The notes beneath the pieces were generated by a model. That model was given only the letters and a program-made list of their open reading frames with translations. It was not told the DNA's origin and did no database searches. A stretch of 9,810 nt of DNA. Origin: Cyanobacteria bacterium UBA11370. Its GTDB lineage: Bacteria > Cyanobacteriota > Cyanobacteriia > Cyanobacteriales > Coleofasciculaceae. The stretch's first letter is position 1. Each line of letters opens with the position of its first letter. Shown here in pieces: positions 1 to 6,541 of the stretch. The DNA lies in the NCBI GenBank assembly GCA_003486645.1, contig DNGI01000508.1, positions 38,604-48,413 on the forward strand, written 5' to 3'. A program made the translations under genes and the position numbers.

Positions 1-12
1 CTAAAAAAGAGT

Positions 13-73
13 GAGGGGGAGAGAGGGAGAGAGGGAGAGAGGGAGAGAGGAAGAGGGGGAGAGGGGGAGAGGG
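13..73. repeat. Purine-only tandem repeat tract
   Basis: Sixty-one consecutive purines on the + strand. The core at 17-48 is four perfect copies of the octamer GGGAGAGA; 49-73 is a degenerate continuation (GGAAGA, GGGGGAGA units). Such short G/A tandem arrays occur in filamentous cyanobacterial spacers. A homopurine/homopyrimidine run with mirror symmetry could form a triplex, but nothing else here shows a function. The repeat touches the window edge region, so it may belong to a longer array. Confidence 0.85.
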
Positions 74-100
74 CTTAACCTTTCTAAATTAGGCGTGAAG

Positions 101-218
101 TTATAGCAGTTTGTGCGTTGAGGTACACGAAGAATCCCCCTTGTCCCCCTTGTCCTCAAAAGTCCCCCTTGTCTCAATCAGGGATAAATGTACCTCATCC
201 AAATGAAAACTGCTGTAA
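101..218. repeat. Inverted-repeat (MITE-like) element with CCCCCTTG core
   Basis: The ends are inverted: TTATAGCAGTTT (101-112) against AAACTGCTGTAA (207-218), 11 of 12 matching. A second inner pair, TGAGGTACA (119-127) and TGTACCTCA (189-197), is a perfect 9-bp inverted repeat. Between them lie three exact copies of TCCCCCTTG (135-143, 144-152, 163-171). It has no coding capacity and lies 16 bp beyond the stop codon of the DUF2721 gene, so the transcript would fold into a long imperfect hairpin and could end or be protected there. The element at 6314-6398 has the same plan. A mobile origin is inferred from the terminal repeats; no target-site duplication is clear. Confidence 0.6.
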
Positions 219-234
219 TTTATTCAGAACAGAT

Positions 235-723
235 TTAGGGTCTATCCTTAACTTCCAACAAAATGACCGAATAAGCAATTAACTCATCAAGTGCTAAACA
301 AATCACGCCCACTAATAGCAAAAACATTCCCGTAATAAAAAAATAAATCGGCAATGTATCAAAAAAACGATCATTACCCATAAAAAAATGAATAGCGATC
401 GCAAACGACGTGAGAACAAAAAACGCGACCGCGAGGGTATTACAAATGAGCGAGTTCCGTACATACCAGGCACGGCGTACAAGATGATTTAATTGATGTT
501 CTAGACTACAGAAGCGAATATCCTCACCCTTAGCAAAGTGATCGTGGTGCATTAATTCCCTAGACAGAGTTCTTTTTTCGTTATTGAGGACTCTAATTCG
601 ATGCAATAATGAAGACTGCCTTGCATTTAATCCTAAAAAAAACAAACCGCTGGATGAAATCATAACCGCTGGTGCGAGAATAGCTTCAATGGCTTGAGTG
701 ATCGTTAGAGAAGTCTGATCCAT
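235..723 (-). CDS. DUF2721 family membrane protein
   Basis: A 162-residue protein of unknown biochemical role, predicted to sit in a membrane. Three hydrophobic segments are visible, at about residues 12-32, 92-114 and 124-146, with a basic, polar region (about 34-90) between the first and second. The N-terminal run with APAVMISSSGLFFLGLNAR followed by an HRIR motif is the recognisable signature of DUF2721, which is common in cyanobacteria and usually 130-170 residues long, so this looks full length. The ATG start at 723 is preceded by AGGGA about 5 bases upstream, a fair ribosome binding site. Its upstream region is occupied by the MITE-like element at 742-904 and its stop is followed by the inverted-repeat element at 101-218. 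There is no operon partner in the window. Family assignment is fairly sure; function is unknown. Confidence 0.85.
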   Translation of the reverse strand: MDQTSLTITQAIEAILAPAVMISSSGLFFLGLNARQSSLLHRIRVLNNEKRTLSRELMHHDHFAKGEDIRFCSLEHQLNHLVRRAWYVRNSLICNTLAVAFFVLTSFAIAIHFFMGNDRFFDTLPIYFFITGMFLLLVGVICLALDELIAYSVILLEVKDRP

Positions 724-741
724 CTTATCCCTGATTGTATG

Positions 742-904
742 TTAACTCACATCTTGCACCAAGCCCTCAGAATAGAATTCTGGGGCTATATAAACCAAGT
801 CCGCCTACGCGGACTAACCGAAAATCAGGAGCTTTATAACCTGCGTAGGCAGGTTTTGTTTGTATAGCAGCGGTTTCAACCGCCAGGTGCAAGATGTAAG
901 TTAA
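742..904. mobile_element. 163-bp MITE-like element with 19-bp terminal inverted repeats
   Basis: The ends TTAACTCACATCTTGCACC (742-760) and GGTGCAAGATGTAAGTTAA (886-904) are inverted repeats matching at 18 of 19 positions. The interior has no ORF but four successive hairpins: 762-787 (two 5-bp stems with one bulged T), 798-815 (7-bp perfect stem, loop CTAC), 838-855 (7-bp perfect stem, loop GTAG) and 870-883 (5-bp stem, loop TTCA). This is the architecture of a non-autonomous transposable element or interspersed palindromic repeat. TTAA at each outer edge may be a 4-bp target duplication or simply part of the inverted repeat. It fills nearly the whole spacer between the divergent DUF2721 and DUF2358 genes, so it must carry or displace their promoters. 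A parent transposase is not present in the window. Confidence 0.75.
838..862 (+). terminator. Hairpin followed by T-rich run, terminator-like
   Basis: Perfect 7-bp stem AACCTGC/GCAGGTT with loop GTAG, followed directly by TTTGTTTG. This resembles an intrinsic terminator read on the + strand, although the T-run is interrupted by G. It lies inside the MITE-like element and upstream of the DUF2358 gene, so it would block any read-through entering from the left. Function is inferred from structure only. Confidence 0.3.
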
Positions 905-936
905 GGCTAAATTCTAGATTAAAAGAGGTAAGTAAG

Positions 937-1365
937 TTGAATAAACAAGATTCTCAATCTCAGGTAGAGAAGCTGATCCACACCCTACAAAATGACCTAC
1001 CGACTTTATTTAAAAAAGATATCTCCTACGATATCTATACCCAGGATATTGATTTCCAAGATCCCATCAGTCGATTCAAAGGGAAATTCAACTATCGAAT
1101 TATCTTCTGGACATTACGATTTCATGCACGGCTATTCTTCACACAAATCTATTTTGATCTCCATGATGTGAAGCAAGCTGACGAGGAAACAATTATGGCA
1201 TATTGGACAGTTCGTGGCACCTTGCGCGTACCCTGGAAAGCGGATCTCTTCTTCAACGGTGACTCAACCTACAAACTTACCAAAGACGGTTTAATTTATC
1301 ATCACCTCGACCGTTGGGATCGCAAACCGAGTGAAATTCTCAAACAATTCTTACCCAATAAATGA
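937..1365 (+). CDS. DUF2358 family protein (SnoaL/NTF2-like size)
   Basis: A soluble 142-residue protein with no signal peptide or membrane segment. It matches the conserved pattern of DUF2358, a family of cyanobacteria and plastids with no established biochemical function: an N-terminal helix with LPTLF, then YDIYTQDIDFQDP (residues 31-43) leading to FKG, a WTVRGTLRVPW strand (90-100) and a C-terminal HHLDRWD motif (122-128). The alternating strands and the early D-P motif suggest a SnoaL/NTF2-like cone fold, which is inference. The start is TTG at 937, chosen because GAGGT lies 7 bases upstream and no ATG lies nearby in frame. The gene begins 32 bp beyond the MITE-like element and is convergent with the histidine kinase gene, 13 bp away. 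Length agrees with the family. Confidence 0.82.
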   Translation: MNKQDSQSQVEKLIHTLQNDLPTLFKKDISYDIYTQDIDFQDPISRFKGKFNYRIIFWTLRFHARLFFTQIYFDLHDVKQADEETIMAYWTVRGTLRVPWKADLFFNGDSTYKLTKDGLIYHHLDRWDRKPSEILKQFLPNK

Positions 1366-1378
1366 GGGATTCTACCCT

Positions 1379-4300
1379 TTAAGATCTATGGATCGGTAAG
1401 GTGACGATAAACGTCGTACCAATACCGACTTTACTCTCTATTTCAATTTTACCTTGATGTAAATCCACACATTTTTTGACAATCGCTAATCCCAATCCTG
1501 TGCCTTGAATTGTACCAACATTACTAGCTCGTTGAAAGGAATTAAACATTTTATTGAGATATTCTGAAGGAATGCCAATTCCACTATCTTGAATGCGGAA
1601 AACAGCAGATTCAGAGTGACAATTCAGGTCAATTTTAACCTCACCTCCTTGAGGTGAATACTTAATAGCATTAGAGAGTAAATTACTGAGGATGTGCCTC
1701 AACAGATTTTCATCCATCTCAACCTGACTACAGTCACCCTGAGTAACAAACTCAATCTTGTGTTGGCGAGAGGCACTAACCTGAATACTTTCTACAATTT
1801 CATAACAGAACGTTTCTAAATTAAGCGGTGCGGGTTGAAACTTTAGCTGTCCAGCACCTGCTTTACCGATGGTGAGAACATCATTTAATAATTGAGTCAT
1901 GCGACTTACAGCCGATTGGATGCGCTGATGGTGAGTGTGTTTTTTCTCTTCAGATAATCGTTGATCGTAGCGTTCGAGGAGTTCAGATGATGAAAGAATT
2001 GTCGTCAGGGGTGTACGAAATTCGTGGGAAACTAACGACACAAAACTTGAACGCAGTTCGCTAAGTTCTCGCTCTTTTTCTAACGCATTCCGAATCTCTG
2101 CTTCTGCCTGTTTGAGGGGAGTAATATCTCGTCCCACAGCTTGAAATTCAATCATAATGCCGGAGTTATCAAACATCACTCGATCCGTCCACTGTTGCCA
2201 GCGAATTTCTCCCCCAGGCAAAATAACCCGGTGTTCATAAGTAATAATGGGTTGTTGAGCGGAAAGAGAACTAAAGCTCTGACTAACAAATTCTTGGTCT
2301 TCTTCGGGAATTGCAGGCATAAAACTATACCCAATCAATTCAGAGTGTTGCTTATTGAAATAACGACAGTAGGCATCATTCACAAAGGTTAGCGTACCAT
2401 CGGGCTTAAACCGACAAATTAATTCAGTTTGATCTTCAACAATAGCCCGATATCGAGCCTCACTTTGCCCTAGCGCTTCCAGTACTTGCTTACGCTTGGT
2501 AATGTCTTCAATCATAGCTAAGGTGTAGTGAATTTCTCCACTTTGTTCGCGCAAGGCGATTAATTTTAAATTCACCCAGAGAACGTCGTGATTCTTTTTC
2601 AGATAGCGTTTTTCAAGCTGAAAACTATCAATCTCTCCTTGGATAAGTTGCTCCATATAAGGAATTTCTAGCTGCAAATCTTCGGGATGAGTAATATCCT
2701 TAAAACTCTGTGTCATGAGTTCAGATTCGCTGTACCCTAGCATAGTATAAAACGCACGATTGACCCGGATATAATAATCATCCAAGCTGGCTAAGGTCAT
2801 ACCAATCGGTGCTTCATCAAATACCCGACGAAATTGGGCTTCACTATTACCAAGAGCGATAGCTGTTTGCTGGTGTTGAGCAATTTCTGATTGAAGTTGG
2901 TCATTGGTTTGCTTGAGTTGAGCGGTACGTTCTTCAACTCTCTTTTCTAACTCTACCATCACCTCTTGAAGAGCAACTTCTGCCTCTTTTCGTTCGGTTA
3001 TATCTTGGATAAGGGAGAGAATTGATACTAAGTTTCCAAACTCATCCACAATAGCCGAGTTATACCATTGGCAATAAACAACGGAGCCATTTTTAGTATA
3101 GTTACGGTTTTCATCAACGGTATGTTTTTTTGTCCCATTAAGTAAGTCAGCCAGAATACGATCAACTCTTTGAACATCATCTTGATAGATAAACTGCCAC
3201 TCTGTTGGGTATTTACCCAGTACTTCTTCAGCCTTCCAACCAAACAATTTTTCCGCTTGTCCTGACCAACGTTGCAAGCGAAATTCACAATCCCACTCTA
3301 AAACAGCCAGGGGTGAATTGTCTACGTGTAGGGTTAATTGTTGATAGGCTTTTTGCAGTTTATCTTGTGCTTCTTTGCGTTCTTGGATATCTTCTACCAC
3401 AGCAATTGCATACTGGGGAGTACCTGCTGAATCCCGGATCAAGGAAACCATCAGATTGACCCATTGACGCTGACCATCTTTACGAAGATAGCGCTTTTCT
3501 CGATAAAAATTTTGTAGTTCGCCAGTATAAAGACGATGCCACAAGTCTAAATCCGTTTCCTGATCCTCTGGGTCAGTAATGTCTTGAAAACGCTTTTCTA
3601 AAAGTTCAGATTCACTATACTTGACAATCTCACAAAACCGTGGATTGACTTTAAGATACTGACCGGATTGACTTAACTGCGTAATCCCTACTGCTGCTTG
3701 CTCGAAGATGCTACGGAACCGTTCTTCACTTTCGCGTAATGCTGTTTCTACCTGCTTGCGTAAGCGAAGCTCGTTGTAGATATCGCTAATATCTACCATG
3801 TACCCAACCATGCGATTTAGGTTTCCGCTACTATCCAGGTAAAGTTTTCCTCGATCTTCAATCGTAATATAAGTCCCATCTTTTTTTCGCATTCGATACT
3901 CTAGATGCAGGTCTTTTTTCGCCGCAATTACCTGGTGAAGTACTTGGATATTTTTAGCGCGATCATCGGGATGAATTAACTCTTCCCATTGAGCTAAACC
4001 CCCTTGCATTTCTTCAAGAGGATAACCCAAGACTTGCTCGATATTTTGACTCCAAATTAATTCACCTGTATCTTGATTCCAGTCATAAAGGAGCAAGCCA
4101 CCAATTTCTCCTATGGCTTCATACCGATTTTTCCATTCGGTTAATTCGTCAATTGCTTGTTGTAAACTCTGTTCGACTCGTTTGCGTTCGGTGAGGTCAC
4201 GACCTTCTGCAATTAAGAGTTCAACTTGACCATTTTCACCATATAAGGGTTTGAGCGAAAAATCAATCGTAAGAACTGTATTATTCGGGCTTAATATGTC

Positions 4301-4954
4301 TGCTTCATAACGAACAGTATCACCAGATGCAGCTTGTGCGATCGCGCCTTTTAATCGTTCTTGCGTTTCTTTTGAAATAGTCCAACAATGAAGTTCCCAA
4401 AACGGAAGTCCTACTAAATCTGAGTGTTTAAGTTGGCAAAAATCCTGAGCGGTTTGGTTATCTTCTAAAATTGTGCCATCGAGTTTTAAGAGGCTCGAAA
4501 GTTGAAATGTTTGATTGAAAACGGCACGGAACCGTCTCTCGCTTTCCCGGAGTTTTGTTTCTGTTAAATAAGAGTTGTTTGTAATCTCTTTGGCAACACC
4601 ATAGAATAACCCCTCGTCATTTTGGGATACTCTCCAAAACAGAGAACGATAACTGCCATCTTGGTGACGAAAGCGATTTTCATACTCTACAATCTTCCCT
4701 ACCGAACACTTGATCACTGCTTTTTGAGTGAGTTCTCTATCATCCGGATGCACACATTCAAGTCCGGGTTGCGATCGCAATTCCTCCTCACTCCATCCCA
4801 GTACACTTTGCCACGCTGGGTTAAGTTTCTGGAAATATCCGTCTTTTCCCCAGATGCAAACTAAGTCAAGGGATAGTTGAAAAACTATATCAAGAGTCGA
4901 ATCGGCTTTCACGGATTGTTTCATTAAGGGAATAGGAACTTTACGAGTATTCAT
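1379..4954 (-). CDS. Multi-PAS sensor histidine kinase
   Basis: A large cytoplasmic histidine kinase, about 1191 residues. Numbering here counts from a TTG four codons upstream of the chosen ATG. Seven PAS modules are seen at about 24-130, 144-260, 281-395, 416-530, 543-660, 711-825 and 837-952, most ending in a DIT(E/K)RK-type linker; a glutamine-rich coiled coil fills 660-708. The HisKA H-box SHEFRTPLT places the phosphorylated histidine at His981. The ATPase domain has an N-box at Asn1099 (NLLSNAIKYSP), G1 DSGIGIP at Asp1127, an F-box FNSFQRA and G2 GTGLGLAIVKK from Gly1155. All catalytic motifs are intact. There is no membrane segment, no GAF or phytochrome domain and no receiver, and no LOV cysteine motif, so the signal is unknown. 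No response regulator is adjacent: an orphan kinase. ATG at 4954 is preferred over TTG at 4966; neither has a clear Shine-Dalgarno. Confidence 0.93.
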   Translation of the reverse strand: MNTRKVPIPLMKQSVKADSTLDIVFQLSLDLVCIWGKDGYFQKLNPAWQSVLGWSEEELRSQPGLECVHPDDRELTQKAVIKCSVGKIVEYENRFRHQDGSYRSLFWRVSQNDEGLFYGVAKEITNNSYLTETKLRESERRFRAVFNQTFQLSSLLKLDGTILEDNQTAQDFCQLKHSDLVGLPFWELHCWTISKETQERLKGAIAQAASGDTVRYEADILSPNNTVLTIDFSLKPLYGENGQVELLIAEGRDLTERKRVEQSLQQAIDELTEWKNRYEAIGEIGGLLLYDWNQDTGELIWSQNIEQVLGYPLEEMQGGLAQWEELIHPDDRAKNIQVLHQVIAAKKDLHLEYRMRKKDGTYITIEDRGKLYLDSSGNLNRMVGYMVDISDIYNELRLRKQVETALRESEERFRSIFEQAAVGITQLSQSGQYLKVNPRFCEIVKYSESELLEKRFQDITDPEDQETDLDLWHRLYTGELQNFYREKRYLRKDGQRQWVNLMVSLIRDSAGTPQYAIAVVEDIQERKEAQDKLQKAYQQLTLHVDNSPLAVLEWDCEFRLQRWSGQAEKLFGWKAEEVLGKYPTEWQFIYQDDVQRVDRILADLLNGTKKHTVDENRNYTKNGSVVYCQWYNSAIVDEFGNLVSILSLIQDITERKEAEVALQEVMVELEKRVEERTAQLKQTNDQLQSEIAQHQQTAIALGNSEAQFRRVFDEAPIGMTLASLDDYYIRVNRAFYTMLGYSESELMTQSFKDITHPEDLQLEIPYMEQLIQGEIDSFQLEKRYLKKNHDVLWVNLKLIALREQSGEIHYTLAMIEDITKRKQVLEALGQSEARYRAIVEDQTELICRFKPDGTLTFVNDAYCRYFNKQHSELIGYSFMPAIPEEDQEFVSQSFSSLSAQQPIITYEHRVILPGGEIRWQQWTDRVMFDNSGIMIEFQAVGRDITPLKQAEAEIRNALEKERELSELRSSFVSLVSHEFRTPLTTILSSSELLERYDQRLSEEKKHTHHQRIQSAVSRMTQLLNDVLTIGKAGAGQLKFQPAPLNLETFCYEIVESIQVSASRQHKIEFVTQGDCSQVEMDENLLRHILSNLLSNAIKYSPQGGEVKIDLNCHSESAVFRIQDSGIGIPSEYLNKMFNSFQRASNVGTIQGTGLGLAIVKKCVDLHQGKIEIESKVGIGTTFIVTLPIHRS

Positions 4955-4987
4955 GCCAAAGGTCAATGACTAAAATTATTGCTAAAT

Positions 4988-5016
4988 TTTTTATTTTATT
5001 TGAGCTAATGTGTAAA
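4988..5016 (-). promoter_or_regulatory. Candidate sigma70-type promoter of the kinase gene
   Basis: Read on the - strand: TTTACA (5016-5011, 5 of 6 to TTGACA), a 17-bp spacer, then TAAAAA (4993-4988, 4 of 6 to TATAAT) in a strongly A/T-rich stretch. A start near 4981 would leave a leader of about 27 bases before the ATG at 4954. Consensus match only; the local A/T richness makes chance hits likely. Confidence 0.3.
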
Positions 5017-5211
5017 TCAGGGCTAGAGGTTCACGAGTGGGTAAGGCTACAAAAGCATTTTCATTCGTTCTTCATTATTTCTGAGTGATCAATAGATCAG
5101 GCTATCTTGCTTGAAAAAAGATATTTATTCAGTTGTTGTGAGCAGATTTAATTCTTTAAGTATAGACAGGAAATCTCTGAATCGAGTAGTATATTAAAAT
5201 GGGATAGTTTT

Positions 5212-5319
5212 TTATGTAATTGACCTTGATGCCACATAACGTGCGATCGCGGCATTAACGGCTTGTTGTTCATTGATACTACCGATTTTAGGGTATCGTG
5301 TCTCTGTACTGTAGCCATG
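5212..5319 (-). pseudogene. Possible vestigial coding fragment, 35 codons
   Basis: Open frame from a TAG just upstream to TAA at 5214-5212, with no start codon. The reading includes RYPKIGSINEQQ and NAAIARYVASR, a plausible amphipathic protein tail containing a HIP1 site in a common coding phase. I recognise no family. It may be the remnant of a gene once lying toward 5420, or chance. Confidence 0.15.
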
Positions 5320-5420
5320 CTAACTTGTCTTGAGGCTCGGCTTAGAGAATAGCCACTACCAGCCTGATCCCTCTAGCCTAAGCGTAGAATAGAGATATCT
5401 GAAATTCGCCTAAGTCAGAT

Positions 5421-6308
5421 ATGGATAGCATTATAGGTACGCTTTTCGCTTTAGCCCTCCTAACCGGAATGAGTGGACTGAAAATCGACCGGGAATATGA
5501 ACGGGGAGTTATCTTTCGCCTGGGTCGGTTAAAGGGGGTCAAGGGACCAGGGATGTACTGGATTATTCCTCTAGTAGACCAAAAGGCTCAAGTTGATGTC
5601 CGCACCAAAACCGTAGATATTGAACCCCAAGAAACAGTGACGGCGGATAGCGTCACGATTCGGGTTAACGCCGTTCTTTACTATCGTATTATTGACCCAT
5701 CCAAAGCGATTAATAAAGTCGAGAATTATAACTTAGCCGTTTATCAAACTGCCCTAACAACTTTACGTAATGTTGTAGGGCAAAATATCCTCGATGATGT
5801 TCTCCAAAACCGAGATAAAATTAACATTAAAGTCCAAGAAATTGTCGATGAAATTACTGAACCTTGGGGAATTGTTATTGAACGGGTGGAAATGAAAGAT
5901 GTTGAAATTCCCACCAGTATGCAACGGGCAATGGCAAAAGAAGCCGAAGCTATTCGAGAAAAACGTGCCCGTTTAATTAAAGCCGCAGCCGAACAAGAAG
6001 CCTCAATAAAGTTAGCAGAAGCCTCTCAATTAATTGTTCAAAATCCGGCTGCGTTAGAATTGCGACGGCTACAAATGCTAACTGAAATTGGCGCAGAAAA
6101 TAATACAACTACGCTAATTATGATGCCGTCCGATTTCATTACGTTAGCGAAGCAATGGACGGAGGTACTTCAGAATAATAATCAGACAGCAGTACCCCCA
6201 ATTCCACCCAATAGTATTGCTAGTATTGCGCCAACTCAAGGCATTCCTTTAGACCTATCATCAATGGCAGAGTATCAATCTTCACGGGATGAACCCACCG
6301 CCTTATAG
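5421..6308 (+). CDS. Stomatin/slipin family SPFH (band 7) protein
   Basis: A 295-residue membrane-anchored scaffold protein of the SPFH superfamily, whose members oligomerise into ring- or cage-like assemblies in membrane microdomains. Residues 1-19 form a short hydrophobic anchor. KIDREYERGVIFRLGRL (21-37), GPGMYWIIP (42-50) and the VDVRTKTVDIEPQETVTADSV region (58-78) mark the band 7 domain, followed by the stomatin-type YYRIIDP (87-93), TTLRNVVGQ (113-121) and MQRAMAKEAEAIREKRA (167-183), then an alpha-helical coiled coil to about 235. The last 45 residues are proline- and serine-rich and look disordered. It is close to slipins such as cyanobacterial Slr1128-type proteins and full length. 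Many bacterial slipins are paired with an NfeD-like protein; none is adjacent here. Start ATG at 5421 begins the anchor exactly; no strong Shine-Dalgarno is visible. Confidence 0.93.
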   Translation: MDSIIGTLFALALLTGMSGLKIDREYERGVIFRLGRLKGVKGPGMYWIIPLVDQKAQVDVRTKTVDIEPQETVTADSVTIRVNAVLYYRIIDPSKAINKVENYNLAVYQTALTTLRNVVGQNILDDVLQNRDKINIKVQEIVDEITEPWGIVIERVEMKDVEIPTSMQRAMAKEAEAIREKRARLIKAAAEQEASIKLAEASQLIVQNPAALELRRLQMLTEIGAENNTTTLIMMPSDFITLAKQWTEVLQNNNQTAVPPIPPNSIASIAPTQGIPLDLSSMAEYQSSRDEPTAL

Positions 6309-6313
6309 AGATA

Positions 6314-6398
6314 TATAGCATTTTCAAATGAGTTGTGAAACTCCTCCCCCTTGTCCTCCTTGTCTCCCTTTTTTCACGAGTCAAATCCACCCGCTATA
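6314..6398. repeat. Second inverted-repeat element with CCCCCTTG core
   Basis: Two 27-base arms, 6314-6340 and 6372-6398, are imperfect inverted repeats (18 of 27 pair), with perfect TATAGC/GCTATA tips and a perfect GTGAAA/TTTCAC base near the centre. Between the arms sit three successive 9-mers: TCCCCCTTG (6345), TCCTCCTTG (6354) and TCTCCCTTT (6363). This is the same plan and the same core unit as the element at 101-218, and the tips share TATAGCA and TTTTCA. It starts 5 bp after the slipin stop codon and may form the 3' end hairpin of that transcript. Confidence 0.55.
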
Positions 6399-6448
6399 CA
6401 ATCCTTGCTGGTTGAAATCTGTTGGCAGAATAGGGCTAATGAACAGTA

Positions 6449-6477
6449 TTTCTAATTAGAGATAGTCTAAATATAGT
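6449..6477 (+). promoter_or_regulatory. Weak promoter candidate with palindrome before ATPase gene
   Basis: TATAGT at 6472-6477 (5 of 6 to TATAAT) has only a poor -35 (TTTCTA, 6449-6454) at 17-bp spacing. The exact 10-bp palindrome TCTAATTAGA (6451-6460) overlaps the -35 and spacer and could be an operator. A start near 6484 would leave a leader of about 58 bases containing HIP1 at 6481-6488. Speculative. Confidence 0.22.
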
Positions 6478-6541
6478 AGAGCGATCGCACGCTAGCCATT
6501 TCCCTAACCACAGGATACCCAGAAGTTTTTAAGGATCACCC

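Larger units (their letters stand above)
4967..5420. other. 454-bp spacer between divergent kinase and slipin genes
   Basis: The spacer holds the kinase promoter candidate on its left side and one HIP1 octamer at 5243-5250. No complete gene or RNA gene is seen. On the - strand, 5319-5212 reads open for 35 codons without a start codon and ends in TAA; its cyanobacterial-looking composition (HIP1 read as A-I-A) suggests it could be the tail of a decayed gene. Near the slipin start, GCCTAAG is repeated at 5376-5382 and 5408-5414 and AGATATCT (5393-5400) is palindromic; TAGAAT at 5385-5390 could be a -10 box but lacks a convincing -35. Confidence 0.5.

Noticed and set aside
135..171. TCCCCCTTG repeats as a CRISPR-like array
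   Set aside because: Units are 9 bases, two are directly adjacent, and there are no spacers of regular length or cas genes.
175..737. 13-bp inverted repeat CAATCAGGGATAA (175-187) and its complement (725-737) flanking the DUF2721 gene
   Set aside because: About one such match is expected by chance in a window this size, and the right copy is the gene's ribosome site region.
1365..1378. AGGG/CCCT hairpin between the convergent DUF2358 and kinase genes as a terminator
   Set aside because: The stem is only 4 bp with no real T-run; too weak to call.
2141..4864. Open frames of about 80-86 codons at 2141-2392 (+), 3205-3459 (+), 4622-4864 (+) and 3028-3288 (-)
   Set aside because: All lie inside the kinase gene in other frames, lack recognisable domains and have no supporting ribosome sites.
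4955..4966. TTG at 4966 as the kinase start
   Set aside because: No Shine-Dalgarno, and an in-frame ATG follows after four codons; the protein's first PAS domain is unaffected.
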